NCBI GenBank assembly: GCA_022820365.1
Contig: JAJEFO010000106.1
Coordinates: forward strand, 1 to 46,523
Origin: Silicimonas sp.
GTDB lineage: Bacteria > Pseudomonadota > Alphaproteobacteria > Rhodobacterales > Rhodobacteraceae
Direction: 5' to 3'
Length of the DNA: 46,523 nt
Below are positions 37,143 through 46,158 of this stretch, one piece after another. Below the pieces are notes generated by a model that worked only from the letters and a program-made list of their open reading frames with translations, did no database searches and had not been told where the DNA came from. A program made the position numbers and the translations under genes. How positions within the stretch are numbered: position 1 is the first letter of the stretch; every line of letters starts with the position of its first letter.

Positions 37143-37877
37143 GTGAGCCAACCCCTCTTTGTCCTTGTAGAGCCCCAGATGGGCGAAAACATCGGCGCCG
37201 CTGCGCGCGCAATGTGGAATTTCGGTCTGGAACGCATGGTGATCGTCGCGCCGAGGGACGGCTGGCCAAACCCCAGGGCGATTGCCATGGCAACCGGTGC
37301 GGGCCGGCTTCTCGACGACGCGAGGCTGGTCGGGTCAGTTTCCGAAGCGGTCGCCGGCTCGACATTCGTGTATGCGACCACTGCGCGCAGCCGGGAACTC
37401 AAGAAAGATGTCCTCACGCCCCAGGCCGCGATGCAGGATGCGGCGGCAAGGATTTCAGGAGGGCAGGATGTGGCCGTGCTGTTCGGACCGGAGCGCGCCG
37501 GCCTTCAGAACGACGATGTCGCGCGGGCAAATGCGATCGTTTCGGTTCCCGTGAATCCGGAGTTCCCTTCCCTCAACCTTGCGCAATGCGTGCTTCTGAC
37601 TGCATACGAATGGCGTCGAGCAGCGCGCAGCGTTTCGCGCCGGGAGCGCGATTCCTCGGATCCATTGCCAGCCTCGCATGCGGAAGTGGAACATTTGGCA
37701 TCCCACTACGAGGACTGTCTTCAGGATGCCGGTTTCTTCTTCCCTCCCGAGAAGGCTTCCGGGATGAAGCTGGTGCTCAGGAACCTTTGGTCGCGCATGC
37801 CGCTCACGTCGGCGGACGTGCAGGTCTTTCACGGCATCTTGCGCCAGATGGTTCGCTGGAAGGAGCGCGGCGACTGA
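37143..37877 (+). CDS. trmJ: tRNA 2'-O-methyltransferase, TrmJ family
   Basis: 244 residues. SPOUT-fold methyltransferase: LFVLVEPQMGENIGAAARAM at the start, then DVAVLFGPERAGLQNDDVAR and PVNPEFPSLNLAQCVLLTAY, which form the knotted SAM site. TrmJ methylates the ribose at position 32 of tRNAs. The GTG at 37143 is the family-typical start although the ribosome-binding site is weak; a longer upstream extension has no homology. It lies 53 bases before ctaA. Confidence 0.9.
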   Translation: MSQPLFVLVEPQMGENIGAAARAMWNFGLERMVIVAPRDGWPNPRAIAMATGAGRLLDDARLVGSVSEAVAGSTFVYATTARSRELKKDVLTPQAAMQDAAARISGGQDVAVLFGPERAGLQNDDVARANAIVSVPVNPEFPSLNLAQCVLLTAYEWRRAARSVSRRERDSSDPLPASHAEVEHLASHYEDCLQDAGFFFPPEKASGMKLVLRNLWSRMPLTSADVQVFHGILRQMVRWKERGD

Positions 37878-37930
37878 CTGGACGGGTTGGGGGTGCCGAT
37901 TTACATTTCGCGCGAGGCAAGAGGATTGAG

Positions 37931-39076
37931 ATGAGCCGGAAACGCAGCATTTTCGAGGAGGTCGACGAAGGCACGAAACGGGCTGCCGCGCCCGCAGGCG
38001 GCGTCATAGACGGCGCCAGGAAGGGAGCCAGGCGCGCCATTCGCATCTGGCTGTCAGCGCTTGGCGTTCTGGTTGTGTTGATCATCGTCGTGGGCGGGCT
38101 GACGCGGCTGACCGACAGCGGGCTTTCGATCACGGAATGGCAGCCGATTTCCGGTGCCCTTCCTCCCATGAGCGCCGAAGCTTGGGAGGCCGAGTTCGAG
38201 AAATACCGGCAGCTTCCCGAGTACCAGCTTCAGAACGAAGGCATGACCCTTGCCGAATTCAGGACCATTTACTGGTGGGAGTGGGGGCATCGGCAGCTTG
38301 GTCGCGTCACGGGCCTCGTCTGGGCCGTCGGGTTCCTGTTCTTTCTTGCCGCGCGCCGCATTCCTGCCGGCTGGACAGGACGTTTGCTGCTGCCCGGCGT
38401 TCTTGGCGGCGTTCAGGGCGCGATAGGGTGGTGGATGGTTTCGTCCGGCCTTTCCGGCGACGCGCTGGACGTCGCGTCCTACAGGCTTGCCTTGCATCTC
38501 GGCCTGGCCTTCGTGATCCTCGGCATCATTGCGTGGCAAGTGATGCTTCTCGGGCGGAGCGAGGCCGGACTCCTGCAAGCGAGGCGGATGCGAGACGCTC
38601 GACTCCTGTCGGCAGCCACGGGTCTGATGCACCTCGCGTTCCTGCAGATCCTGCTCGGGGCGCTCGTGGCCGGAATCGACGCAGGCCGCACGTTCAATGA
38701 CTGGCCGGGTATGGCAGGGCAGTTTTTCCCGCCTGCCGCCTTTGACCTCGAACCCGCATGGCGGAACTTCATGGAGAATGCCGGGCTGGTGCAGTTCATG
38801 CACAGAATTGCAGGCTATCTGCTGCTGGCCCTTGGCATCGCATTCTGGCTGCGAGCCCGAAGATCGGGCAACAGGGCGACCCGCGGGGCGTTCGCGGCGG
38901 TTCTCGCAATGCTGGTCCTTCAGTTGCTGCTTGGGATCGTGACCGTGCTCTACGTTGCTCCGCTTGAACTGGCGATCCTGCACCAGCTTGGCGCGGTGCT
39001 GCTGTTCTACCTGATACTTCGCGCACGGTTCCTGGCGAGCTATCCGCTCGATCAATCTGTGAGGGATGCGGGATGA
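37931..39076 (+). CDS. ctaA: Heme A synthase
   Basis: 381 residues. It oxidises heme O to heme A for cytochrome c oxidase. About eight membrane segments are seen, with the conserved LVVLIIVVGGLTRLTDSGLS, EWQPISGALPPMS, WWEWGHRQLGRVTG and FMHRIAGYLLL blocks carrying heme-ligand histidines, and ILHQLGAVLLFY near the end. AGAGGATTGAG precedes the ATG at 37931. It overlaps the M32 carboxypeptidase gene by four bases (ATGA). Presence implies aerobic respiration with an aa3-type oxidase. Confidence 0.96.
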   Translation: MSRKRSIFEEVDEGTKRAAAPAGGVIDGARKGARRAIRIWLSALGVLVVLIIVVGGLTRLTDSGLSITEWQPISGALPPMSAEAWEAEFEKYRQLPEYQLQNEGMTLAEFRTIYWWEWGHRQLGRVTGLVWAVGFLFFLAARRIPAGWTGRLLLPGVLGGVQGAIGWWMVSSGLSGDALDVASYRLALHLGLAFVILGIIAWQVMLLGRSEAGLLQARRMRDARLLSAATGLMHLAFLQILLGALVAGIDAGRTFNDWPGMAGQFFPPAAFDLEPAWRNFMENAGLVQFMHRIAGYLLLALGIAFWLRARRSGNRATRGAFAAVLAMLVLQLLLGIVTVLYVAPLELAILHQLGAVLLFYLILRARFLASYPLDQSVRDAG

Positions 39077-40545
39077 GTGCATATGACGAACTGATGGCGT
39101 TTCAACGCGAGACCGAAGCGTTGGGCCAGATCATGGGACGGCTGTCCTGGGACCAGGAAACCGTCATGCCGTCCGGTGCAGGCGAGCAGAGAGCGGAGGA
39201 AGTCGCCGCCCTCGAAGGTGTCCTGCACCGTCGGCGCACCGAATCCCGCATCGGAGACTGGCTTGAATCGGCGCGCCCGGAAGACGAAGTGCAATGTCGG
39301 CAGGTCGAGTTGATTCGCCGAAGCTACGAACGCAACCAGCGCGTTCCCGAGGCGCTTTCTGCGGCACTCGCGCGAACCGGATCGATTTCGCGGCGCGTAT
39401 GGGCCGAGGCGCGGCGGACGGACGACTTTGGCATGTTCGCGCCGATGCTTGGCGAGGTCGTGGCGCTGGTGCGCGAGAAGGCGGCGGCGCTTGCCGACGG
39501 CGGCAATCTCTATGACGCCCTGCTCGATGGATTCGAACCAGAGATGACCGAGGTTGAGCTTGACAGGATGTTCGGCGCGCTGCGCCCGCGCCTCGTGAAC
39601 TTGCGCGATCGCATCATGGGCTCGGAGCGAATGGTTCCGGAACTCGATCACGATTTTGACGAATCAGGCCAGCTCCGGCTTTCGGCCGAGCTTGCAGAGG
39701 TGTTCGGCTATGACAGGACGCGCGGCCGCATAGACAAGGCGGTGCATCCATTTTCTTCCGGATCCGGCCTTGACGTGCGAATCACGATGCGGACGGATGC
39801 GAGGGATCCGTTCAATTGCATCTATTCGACGATCCACGAAGCCGGCCATGCCTGCTACGAGCAGGGAATCGATCGGGCCTATCTCCTGACGCCGCTTGGT
39901 GACGGCGTGTCAACGGGCGTGCACGAAAGCCAGAGCCGCATCTACGAGAACCAGATCGGCCGCAGCAGGGAATTCACCGGCTGGCTCTTCCGGAGAATGC
40001 GGGACATTTTCGGGGACTTCGGCATCGCGGACGAGGATTCGTTTTTCGCCACGGTCAACAGGTTTTCTTCCGGATTCATCCGGACAGAGGCGGACGAGGT
40101 CGATTACAATCTCCACGTGCTGCTCCGGTTTGACCTGGAGCGCGACCTGGTCAACGGGCGGCTCGAGGCCTGTGATGTCAACGAAGCATGGAACGAGAGA
40201 TTCCAGGCGGACTTCGGGGTCAGCGTCGACAAGCCGTCCAATGGCGTTCTGCAGGACGTGCACTGGTCCGAAGGCCTCATGGGCTATTTCCCGACCTACA
40301 CGCTGGGCAACGTCTATGCGGGCTGTCTGCACGCTGCCATGAAGCGCGAGGTGTCCGGATTGGGCGAAGCGTTGGCGGAGGGCGAGACTGAGCCCGCCCG
40401 TCGCTGGCTCAGCGAGCGCATCCACCGCTTTGGCGGCCTGTTGAAGCCCCGCGACCTCATGGAGCGCGCGATTGGGGAAGCGCCCTCGGAAGCTCCCCTT
40501 CTCGACTATCTCGACGCGAAGTTCGGCGAGATCTACTGCACGTAG
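39073..40545 (+). CDS. M32-family metallocarboxypeptidase
   Basis: 490 residues, family length. The zinc-binding HEXXH motif is HEAGH (H255-H259) in IYSTIHEAGHACYEQGI, followed by HESQSRIYENQIGRS and the later glutamate region. IRTEADEVDYNLHVLLRFDL is also characteristic. It removes C-terminal residues from peptides in the cytoplasm; no signal peptide is seen. It starts inside the ctaA stop codon, so both are co-translated, although no functional link to heme is obvious. Confidence 0.95.
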   Translation: MSAYDELMAFQRETEALGQIMGRLSWDQETVMPSGAGEQRAEEVAALEGVLHRRRTESRIGDWLESARPEDEVQCRQVELIRRSYERNQRVPEALSAALARTGSISRRVWAEARRTDDFGMFAPMLGEVVALVREKAAALADGGNLYDALLDGFEPEMTEVELDRMFGALRPRLVNLRDRIMGSERMVPELDHDFDESGQLRLSAELAEVFGYDRTRGRIDKAVHPFSSGSGLDVRITMRTDARDPFNCIYSTIHEAGHACYEQGIDRAYLLTPLGDGVSTGVHESQSRIYENQIGRSREFTGWLFRRMRDIFGDFGIADEDSFFATVNRFSSGFIRTEADEVDYNLHVLLRFDLERDLVNGRLEACDVNEAWNERFQADFGVSVDKPSNGVLQDVHWSEGLMGYFPTYTLGNVYAGCLHAAMKREVSGLGEALAEGETEPARRWLSERIHRFGGLLKPRDLMERAIGEAPSEAPLLDYLDAKFGEIYCT

Positions 40546-40748
40546 AGTGACTTTGCCGGACAGCGCCTCCGGCTTGATGCGGGCGGCGGCTTCGGGTTCC
40601 GTCAACCATTTTCGGACGCCCATCAAGGAAGGTCGCCGGCCGACATCGCTGAACATTGGGTGCACACGTCTGCTGGCGGGGGTGCATCGGCGAAGATGCA
40701 GCACTGCCCCGATCGCCCGCTGTCAGGACGAAAGGTCGGCCCAGATGC

Positions 40749-41756
40749 TCAACCGCCCGTGTGGCTCATGTGACGGCTGACCTGTCCGTCCGCGCGCTGG
40801 CGCGAATAATCGAAGTCGTGGCCCTTTGGCTTGCGCCCGATGGCTGCCCGAATCGCGTCATCCAGCAGCCCGTCGCTCTCCGAGGCCCGAAGAGGAGCTC
40901 GGAGGTCCGCCATGTCCTCCTGTCCGAGGCACATGTAGAGTTCGCCGGTGCACGTCAGTCGCACCCGGTTGCACGATTCGCAGAAGTTGTGCGTCAGGGG
41001 CGTGATGAAGCCCACTTGCTGGCCAGTCTCCTCGACGCGCACGTATCGTGCGGGCCCTCCAGTCCGGTGGGCCAGGTCGACAAGCGTGTAGTGCTCTTCG
41101 AGCCGGCTGCGCAGATCCTTCAGGCTCCAGTATTGGCCAACGCGGTCTTCGCCGCCGAGGTCGCCCATAGGCATGACCTCGATGAAGGTCAGGTCCATGT
41201 CACGTGAAGCGCACCATTCCGCTAGCCGAAAGAGCTCGTCTTCATTGAATCCCTTGAGCGCAACCGTATTGATCTTGACGCGCAGCCCGGCATTCTGCGC
41301 CGCATCAATGCCGTTCAGCACCTGGGGCAGGCGACCCCAGCGAGTGACGCGGGCGAACTTCTCCTCGTCCAGCGTGTCAAGCGAGACGTTTATTCGCCTC
41401 ACTCCGGCATCGACAAGGTCATCCGCAAACCGTGCGAGCTGGCTGCCATTGGTCGTGACGGTCAGTTCCTTGAGGGCGCCCCGCTCCACGTGTCTGGTCA
41501 TGGCGCGGAAAAACGTGAGAATGTCGCGCCTGACGAGAGGTTCGCCGCCGGTGATCCTGAGTTTCTTGACGCCCAGGCGAATGAATGCCGAGCACATCCG
41601 GTCCAGCTCTTCAAGAGTCAGCAGATCCCGCTTCGGCAGGAATGTCATGTGTTCCGACATGCAATACACGCAACGGAAATCGCAGCGGTCAGTGACCGAA
41701 ACGCGCAAATACGTGATTGCGCGCTGAAACGGATCTATGAGAGGCGCGTCTGGCAT
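40749..41756 (-). CDS. moaA: GTP 3',8-cyclase, molybdopterin biosynthesis
   Basis: 335 residues. Radical SAM enzyme converting GTP to cyclic dehydro-GTP in the first step of molybdenum cofactor synthesis. The N-terminal cluster CDFRCVYC (C25, C29, C32) and the C-terminal cluster [20 protein letters not shown] are present, and the protein ends in the functional diglycine tail (MSHTGG). [12 protein letters not shown] is the SAM-binding loop. No good ribosome-binding site is seen at 41756. The 5' end (41701-41749) has a 49-bp copy at 44515-44563. Confidence 0.97.
   Translation of the reverse strand: MPDAPLIDPFQRAITYLRVSVTDRCDFRCVYCMSEHMTFLPKRDLLTLEELDRMCSAFIRLGVKKLRITGGEPLVRRDILTFFRAMTRHVERGALKELTVTTNGSQLARFADDLVDAGVRRINVSLDTLDEEKFARVTRWGRLPQVLNGIDAAQNAGLRVKINTVALKGFNEDELFRLAEWCASRDMDLTFIEVMPMGDLGGEDRVGQYWSLKDLRSRLEEHYTLVDLAHRTGGPARYVRVEETGQQVGFITPLTHNFCESCNRVRLTCTGELYMCLGQEDMADLRAPLRASESDGLLDDAIRAAIGRKPKGHDFDYSRQRADGQVSRHMSHTGG
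41701..41749 (-). repeat. moaA 5' segment duplicated at 44515-44563
   Basis: This 49-bp segment near the start of moaA matches 44515-44563 in the same orientation at 45 of 49 positions, including a 26-base identical run. Confidence 0.9.
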
Positions 41757-42228
41757 GGAGTGAAGTTAGGCCGCGAGACGCGTTTCCGCAAGTGGGAAGC
41801 GAGTACGGGCACAGCGGTCGCAAGGCCATCGCGCCTGGCTTCTTCATGGCCCCGCACCCAGGTCGTGCCAGCTTGCGGCACGGCAGGATTGGCTACAAGT
41901 TGTGCAAGGTGCAATTGGCGGCGTTCCGTTCCACCGCTTGGATCCAGAGCACAGGCCGAACTGGTTTCATGCGGCATGGCACTGTTCTCGCCCTTGATGA
42001 TCGGCCGCGAATGCCGTCCTGCCCTGAAGTCCTTTCAGGCGACCGTTCGCGGGCAGACTTCGACAGAACGCAGCGACCCAACCGTGTGTGTCTGCGACCC
42101 AAGGCGTTGAGAGCAGCATAGGATGGTCCCAAGTTCGACCGTGTATCTGGCCTGTTGGCCCAGCCGGCGAAAACAAGCGAGAGGGAACAGCTCTTGTGAC
42201 CGCCTAGTGCTGAGGGACCGCCCCGACT
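41757..42228. other. Gap of about 470 bases between moaA and the EF-G-like gene
   Basis: No gene, RNA or repeat is recognised. Short frames on both strands show no homology pattern. The moaA promoter should lie within the first ~100 bases. Confidence 0.4.
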
Positions 42229-44169
42229 TTATCGACGCGCGTTTTCCTTGGCGCGTGCCTCGACGATTTCATCGGCTTCGCGACCGTACAATTCCTGAAA
42301 ATGCGCAAAGTCAGCTTCGTACCTGCCAACACCCTGGGTTGCCGACCTAAGATTGTTGATCAGGCCTTCCAGGGAAGTGCCGGGCATGAGTGCACGAACA
42401 ACATCCCAGCCCTCTGCATCGGCTTCACGATCAAATCCAAGAATCTGGCCGCGCATGGACGAGATCATCGGATTGAGAGCGCCCGTAAAAACAGATGGCG
42501 CCCGGAACCGGACCTCGAATGTCGGTTCCAGCAATACCGGCTGTGCCTTGCTCAATCCTTCGGAAACTCCGCCGCGGCCGGCGATCCTGAAAGCCATGTC
42601 TGACGAATCGACCGAATGGTGCTGGCCGTCGTACAACTGGACCAGCACATCAATGACAGGGAATCCAAGCGGTCCTCGCGCCATGGCCTCTTCGGCGCCC
42701 AACTTAACCGCGGGAATGTAGTTCCTGGGGACCGATCCACCATGAATCTTCTCCGAAAAGGCGAAACCGTCTCCACGCTTGGCAGGCCCAACCGTCAGCT
42801 TGACGTCGGCAAACTGTCCCGCACCCCCTGACTGTTTCTTGTGACGGAAGTGTATGTCGGTCTTCCGAGTAATCGTTTCCCGATAGTGGGCAACGAACGA
42901 TCCGGTGTCCGTTTCGACACCGAAGACATCGGACAGTGTCTGCTGGATTCTTCGTAGATGCTGCGATCCCTGGGTGCCAAGGATGACTTGGCCGCTCTCC
43001 TGGTCGAGAATCACCTTCAGCGACAGGTCTTCCGCGGCAATCTGGTGCAACGATTCAGAAAGCTTGACTTCATCCCGATCGTTCATCGCTGAAATGGACC
43101 GGTTCCAGACCGCGGGAAATGGCTTGTACCATTCGGGGGATTCGATCTGACCGGAATCGGAATACAGGCATCCGGCATTCAGATGGTCCGACTTCACGGC
43201 CGCGGCGACCCCGCCGGCATCGATAGACTTTTTGGCAGAAGGCCTCTCTCCGAATGGCTCGACCAGCCCGCCTATCGAATTTCCGCCGACCGTTGCTCCC
43301 GAACTCAATTCGTCAGCAAAACTGCGCAGCCAGACAAACTTGCCCACGTGCTTCCGGGTGCGGCTCATGAATGCGGATGCGACAGCGCCGTTCAGGCGGG
43401 AAGACGTGTCACCGGGCTGGGGCGCTTCGTGGCGGAGGGCTTTCATCAACCGGCGGATGCCGTTTCCGGACGCGGCGGATCCGAAAAAGGCCGGGACCGT
43501 CAGATTCTCGGCAAGTGTCCGCGCGCAGATTCCGTAAACCGCACCCGTCGCGGGCGTTCGATCTTCAATTATTTCCTCGAGAAGCCAGTCATCGTGTTCC
43601 GAAAGGGTTTCAAGCAGTTCTTCACGACCCTCTGCCTGCCTGTCCTGAAGTTCATCCGGCACCTCGATGAGTTCGGACGGTTCACCATCTCGATAACGCC
43701 AGGCCCGGTCGGACACGAGATCGACCGCGCCGACGACACGTTCGCCATCACGAATTGGAACCTGCCTCAGGATGATCGGATTGGCAGAATAGGATTGAAT
43801 GGCAGACATGATGCTGCGGGCGTCGTGGCGGCACTCGTCGATACGGTTCACGAAGACAAAGTGAGGAACGTTGCCCGTCTCGGCGAGACGAATCCAGGGC
43901 GCAGCAAGGACGGCCTGGTCGGGGTCAGGAGACGCTACGATGACGACGGCGTCGGCACAGAGAATGGCATCAAGCGCAGTTTGAGCAAACTCGAGCGATC
44001 CCGGGCAGTCCAGTGCGACCCAGTCTTCACCGAGGTAGGAAAATTCCGCGCAGCGCAGGTCGACAGGCGGTGCGGCAGGCGGCCTTTTGCCTTCGAGCAT
44101 TGTCATCTGGTCTATGAGTTCGGACTTGCCAACTGCTGACGGTCCGATGACAGCGATACATCTAGTAAT
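42229..44169 (-). CDS. EF-G-like translational GTPase paralogue, degenerate G domain
   Basis: 646 residues, shorter than EF-G (~700). Domain order follows EF-G: G domain (1-~255), domain II, domain III (~RDEVKLSESLHQIAAEDLSL), domain IV (GGAGQFADVKLTVGPA, GGSVPRNYIPAVKLGAEEAM) and domain V (FEVRFRAPSVFTGALNPMIS). The G motifs deviate: GPSAVGKS at 9-16 instead of GHVDAGKT, DCPG instead of DTPG, NRID instead of NKxD, and no normal switch I. It is therefore not housekeeping EF-G. I chose an ATT start at 44169: GGAGGA lies 7 nt upstream and the family N-terminus begins there. A GTG at 44211 has no ribosome-binding site and lies in IS4 remnant sequence. Function unknown. Confidence 0.85.
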   Translation of the reverse strand: MTRCIAVIGPSAVGKSELIDQMTMLEGKRPPAAPPVDLRCAEFSYLGEDWVALDCPGSLEFAQTALDAILCADAVVIVASPDPDQAVLAAPWIRLAETGNVPHFVFVNRIDECRHDARSIMSAIQSYSANPIILRQVPIRDGERVVGAVDLVSDRAWRYRDGEPSELIEVPDELQDRQAEGREELLETLSEHDDWLLEEIIEDRTPATGAVYGICARTLAENLTVPAFFGSAASGNGIRRLMKALRHEAPQPGDTSSRLNGAVASAFMSRTRKHVGKFVWLRSFADELSSGATVGGNSIGGLVEPFGERPSAKKSIDAGGVAAAVKSDHLNAGCLYSDSGQIESPEWYKPFPAVWNRSISAMNDRDEVKLSESLHQIAAEDLSLKVILDQESGQVILGTQGSQHLRRIQQTLSDVFGVETDTGSFVAHYRETITRKTDIHFRHKKQSGGAGQFADVKLTVGPAKRGDGFAFSEKIHGGSVPRNYIPAVKLGAEEAMARGPLGFPVIDVLVQLYDGQHHSVDSSDMAFRIAGRGGVSEGLSKAQPVLLEPTFEVRFRAPSVFTGALNPMISSMRGQILGFDREADAEGWDVVRALMPGTSLEGLINNLRSATQGVGRYEADFAHFQELYGREADEIVEARAKENARR

Positions 44170-44485
44170 CTTTGATCCTCCTATATCCGGATATTTCAGA
44201 CAGCGCGCCACTACTGTCTAATGAAAAGCTGGACAGATTCAATTGCTTGCTTTGGCCGTCCGGTTGAATCTGGTGTTTCGTCGTGTCAATCAGTTGATTC
44301 AACGGGGTTTTCTTGATGATCGTGGGAACCAGAAATTGCAGGATTGTGTGAATGCTCTCCTCGAATTTCGGATGGCTGCGCATGATCGCGACGATCACGT
44401 AGACCGACGCAGCGATCCAGGTCCGGTTCTTCGCGGCGTTCTCCGAGGTGCCGAAGAATGATTCGATCCGAAGGTGCTGCTTGAT
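44162..44485 (-). pseudogene. 3' remnant of an IS4-family (DUF4372-type) transposase
   Basis: The minus strand reads IKQHLRIESFFGTSENAAKN, then IAASVYVIVAIMRSHPKFEE, ILQFLVPTIIKKTPLNQLID and SKQLNLSSF. This is the characteristic C-terminus of IS4-family transposases with DUF4372 (FFGTSENAVKTQIW..VYVLVAI, KTPL.QL, KQLNLF.F). Only the last ~85 residues survive and the frame opens after a TGA. After the family's normal end (near 44225) it reads on for 20 codons to 44162, over the ribosome-binding site and start of the EF-G-like gene. Confidence 0.8.
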
Positions 44486-44514
44486 TCACCTAAGGTGCAG
44501 CTTGACCCACATCA

Positions 44515-44563
44515 ACACGCAGATACGTGATTGCGCGCTGAAACGGATCCATGAGTGGCGCGT
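44515..44563 (-). pseudogene. Detached 5' fragment of moaA
   Basis: 45 of 49 bases match the start of moaA (41701-41749), same orientation. Read on the minus strand it gives [16 protein letters not shown] before diverging and ending at a stop near 44490. It is immediately upstream of the IS4 remnant, so the moaA fragment, the IS4 piece and the EF-G-like gene form one rearranged block. Confidence 0.85.
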
Positions 44564-44628
44564 TACCTGCGCTATCCGCGCGGGAGCCGCAACCTCGGGG
44601 TGCGGCGGGGAACCTCGATCGCATGCGC

Positions 44629-45885
44629 CTATTTGGCCAATGTGTTCTGGATTGTCCGGCATCGCGCGTGGATCGCCTCCATCACGTCGTCGAGCACGGC
44701 GTGAGTTCCAGCCGGCATCGCCGCGACCTCGTCAGCCGTGGCGGTCAGCTCTGCCTGAACCTGACTGGCCAATTGGTCGACGCGCGCGCGCGCCCGGCGC
44801 GGCGCCAGTCCGCAGGCCTCGGCTTCGCGCGCCCAGTGACGGCCTTCAATATACCCGCCATCGCGCTTGCCGCCGACATCGAGCGCGAGGTTGCGCGTGA
44901 TGCTTGCCCAGGCCGCGGCGCACATCACGTCGTAGAGCGGGGCAAGCTGCACGCCGTCGGCACTCAAGAGCAGCGAGTGGTTTTTCATGTGCGCGTCAGT
45001 GTTGCAGCAGAGCACGTTGAAGACCAGCATATCCCAAAGATGCATGACCTCGGTGCCGCCGCCGACCGCGCGCAGACGGTCCATCATGCGAGCGAAACTC
45101 CCCTTCGCAGCGCGATATTGCGAGTGCTGGTATTTCGCCGCCGGCGGCAAGCCAAGCGCCTGGCAGAAGTCTTCCTGGTGCAGCCGACGCAAGCTATCGC
45201 CGTCCTGCAGGCGATCATGGCGCTCCACCAGCAAGTAACTCCGCGCCCCCGCGCACCCCGTTGTGACCGAGGCAGCGGGTAGACCCACGCGCCGCGCGAG
45301 CGTCAAGCAGAAGGCCTCATTCTGCACGCTGCCGTGGAGGCGCTCGCGACTGTCGGGCTTCAGAACATGACCCGATGGTGCACCATTGATGGGGATGGCA
45401 AGCTGACCATCGTCGAGCAGGCGCACGGAGAGCTTGGATTGCACGCCCGCGAGCGACATCGACACGCCTTCTTCGCCCGCCAGGTATGGCTTGGCAGGCA
45501 AGTCATTGAGAATGCGCTCGAGGTCGGCTTCCGAGGCAATCGGGCGCACTGTGCAAGCCGTCGTGCCGCGTTCGGAAAATGACAGGGCGCCAGAGGTATC
45601 TCGCCCCACCTTGCCTAGCAGGGCGAGCACGTCGGTATGCGGCACATCGAGAATCCGCGCCATCATGCGGAGATCATCGTCATCCTCGGGCAGCAGATTG
45701 ATCAGCCAGGGCGCGAGGATGTCCCATTCGAAGTCTCGGTCTGAGAGCGGCAGCGTTGTCGACACCGGGAAAGCGCCCGGCAGAGTCAGCCAGTCCGTCG
45801 CATAACGAAAGACCGGGGCTGTATCCGGTGCGGTGTCGATTGTACCGACGAGGTGTCGTTCGAAGAAAATGTCCACGCGGTTCAC
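44629..45885 (-). CDS. hipA: HipA-family serine/threonine kinase toxin (second HipBA pair)
   Basis: 418 residues, classical HipA architecture. N-terminal subdomain VDIFFERHLVGTIDTAP; nucleotide loop AGVQSKLS (146-152); ATP lysine in HVLKP (K176); QNEAFCLTLARRVGLPAA; catalytic CNTDAHMKNHSLLL (D297) and APLYDVMCA (D319). It should phosphorylate a host protein to arrest growth. It is not close to the first HipA (5983-7254), whose loops differ. A GTG at 45885 overlaps the hipB stop by four bases (GTGA); GTG at 45876 is possible because GGAGG is 10 nt upstream of it. It is the last gene of the operon, with the moaA/IS4 remnants downstream. Confidence 0.92.
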   Translation of the reverse strand: MNRVDIFFERHLVGTIDTAPDTAPVFRYATDWLTLPGAFPVSTTLPLSDRDFEWDILAPWLINLLPEDDDDLRMMARILDVPHTDVLALLGKVGRDTSGALSFSERGTTACTVRPIASEADLERILNDLPAKPYLAGEEGVSMSLAGVQSKLSVRLLDDGQLAIPINGAPSGHVLKPDSRERLHGSVQNEAFCLTLARRVGLPAASVTTGCAGARSYLLVERHDRLQDGDSLRRLHQEDFCQALGLPPAAKYQHSQYRAAKGSFARMMDRLRAVGGGTEVMHLWDMLVFNVLCCNTDAHMKNHSLLLSADGVQLAPLYDVMCAAAWASITRNLALDVGGKRDGGYIEGRHWAREAEACGLAPRRARARVDQLASQVQAELTATADEVAAMPAGTHAVLDDVMEAIHARCRTIQNTLAK

Positions 45886-46142
45886 ACCTCCGGCAGCTTG
45901 GAGGTTGTACGGGGCCGTTCTTCGAAGAGGCTCGAGAGCCTGACGCCCAGAGCTTCGGCTGCAGCCAGTGCCGGGCCGATGTAACTCGTGCCCTTGCCGC
46001 GTTCGAGCTCGCTGACAAAGCGGCGGTTTGTGCCGATCATTGCGGCCAGATCTTCTTGGGTCAGCCCGAGCGCCTTGCGGCGACCTCGGACGCCATCTCC
46101 GAACTCCTGCGCGAGGCGCTGTTCTGCCAGTTTCAAGTCCAT
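45882..46142 (-). CDS. hipB: HipB-like antitoxin, Xre-family DNA-binding protein
   Basis: 86 residues. An Xre-type helix-turn-helix is clear: FGDGVRGRRKALGLTQEDLA, then MIGTNRRFVSELERGKGTSY and ALAAAEALGVRLSSLFE. It should bind hipA and repress the operon. I chose ATG at 46142 because AGGAGCG lies 9-15 nt upstream and the fold begins soon after; a longer frame from 46229 would run through the operator repeats. Three similar 16-base sites lie at 46159-46252. Confidence 0.9.
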   Translation of the reverse strand: MDLKLAEQRLAQEFGDGVRGRRKALGLTQEDLAAMIGTNRRFVSELERGKGTSYIGPALAAAEALGVRLSSLFEERPRTTSKLPEV

Positions 46143-46158
46143 TGCGACAAGCGCTCCT

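Noticed and set aside
37034-37930. Apparent in-frame extension of ctaA through trmJ, giving a 680-residue frame
   Set aside because: The first ~300 codons are trmJ read in another frame. CtaA homology starts at 37931, where a ribosome-binding site is present.
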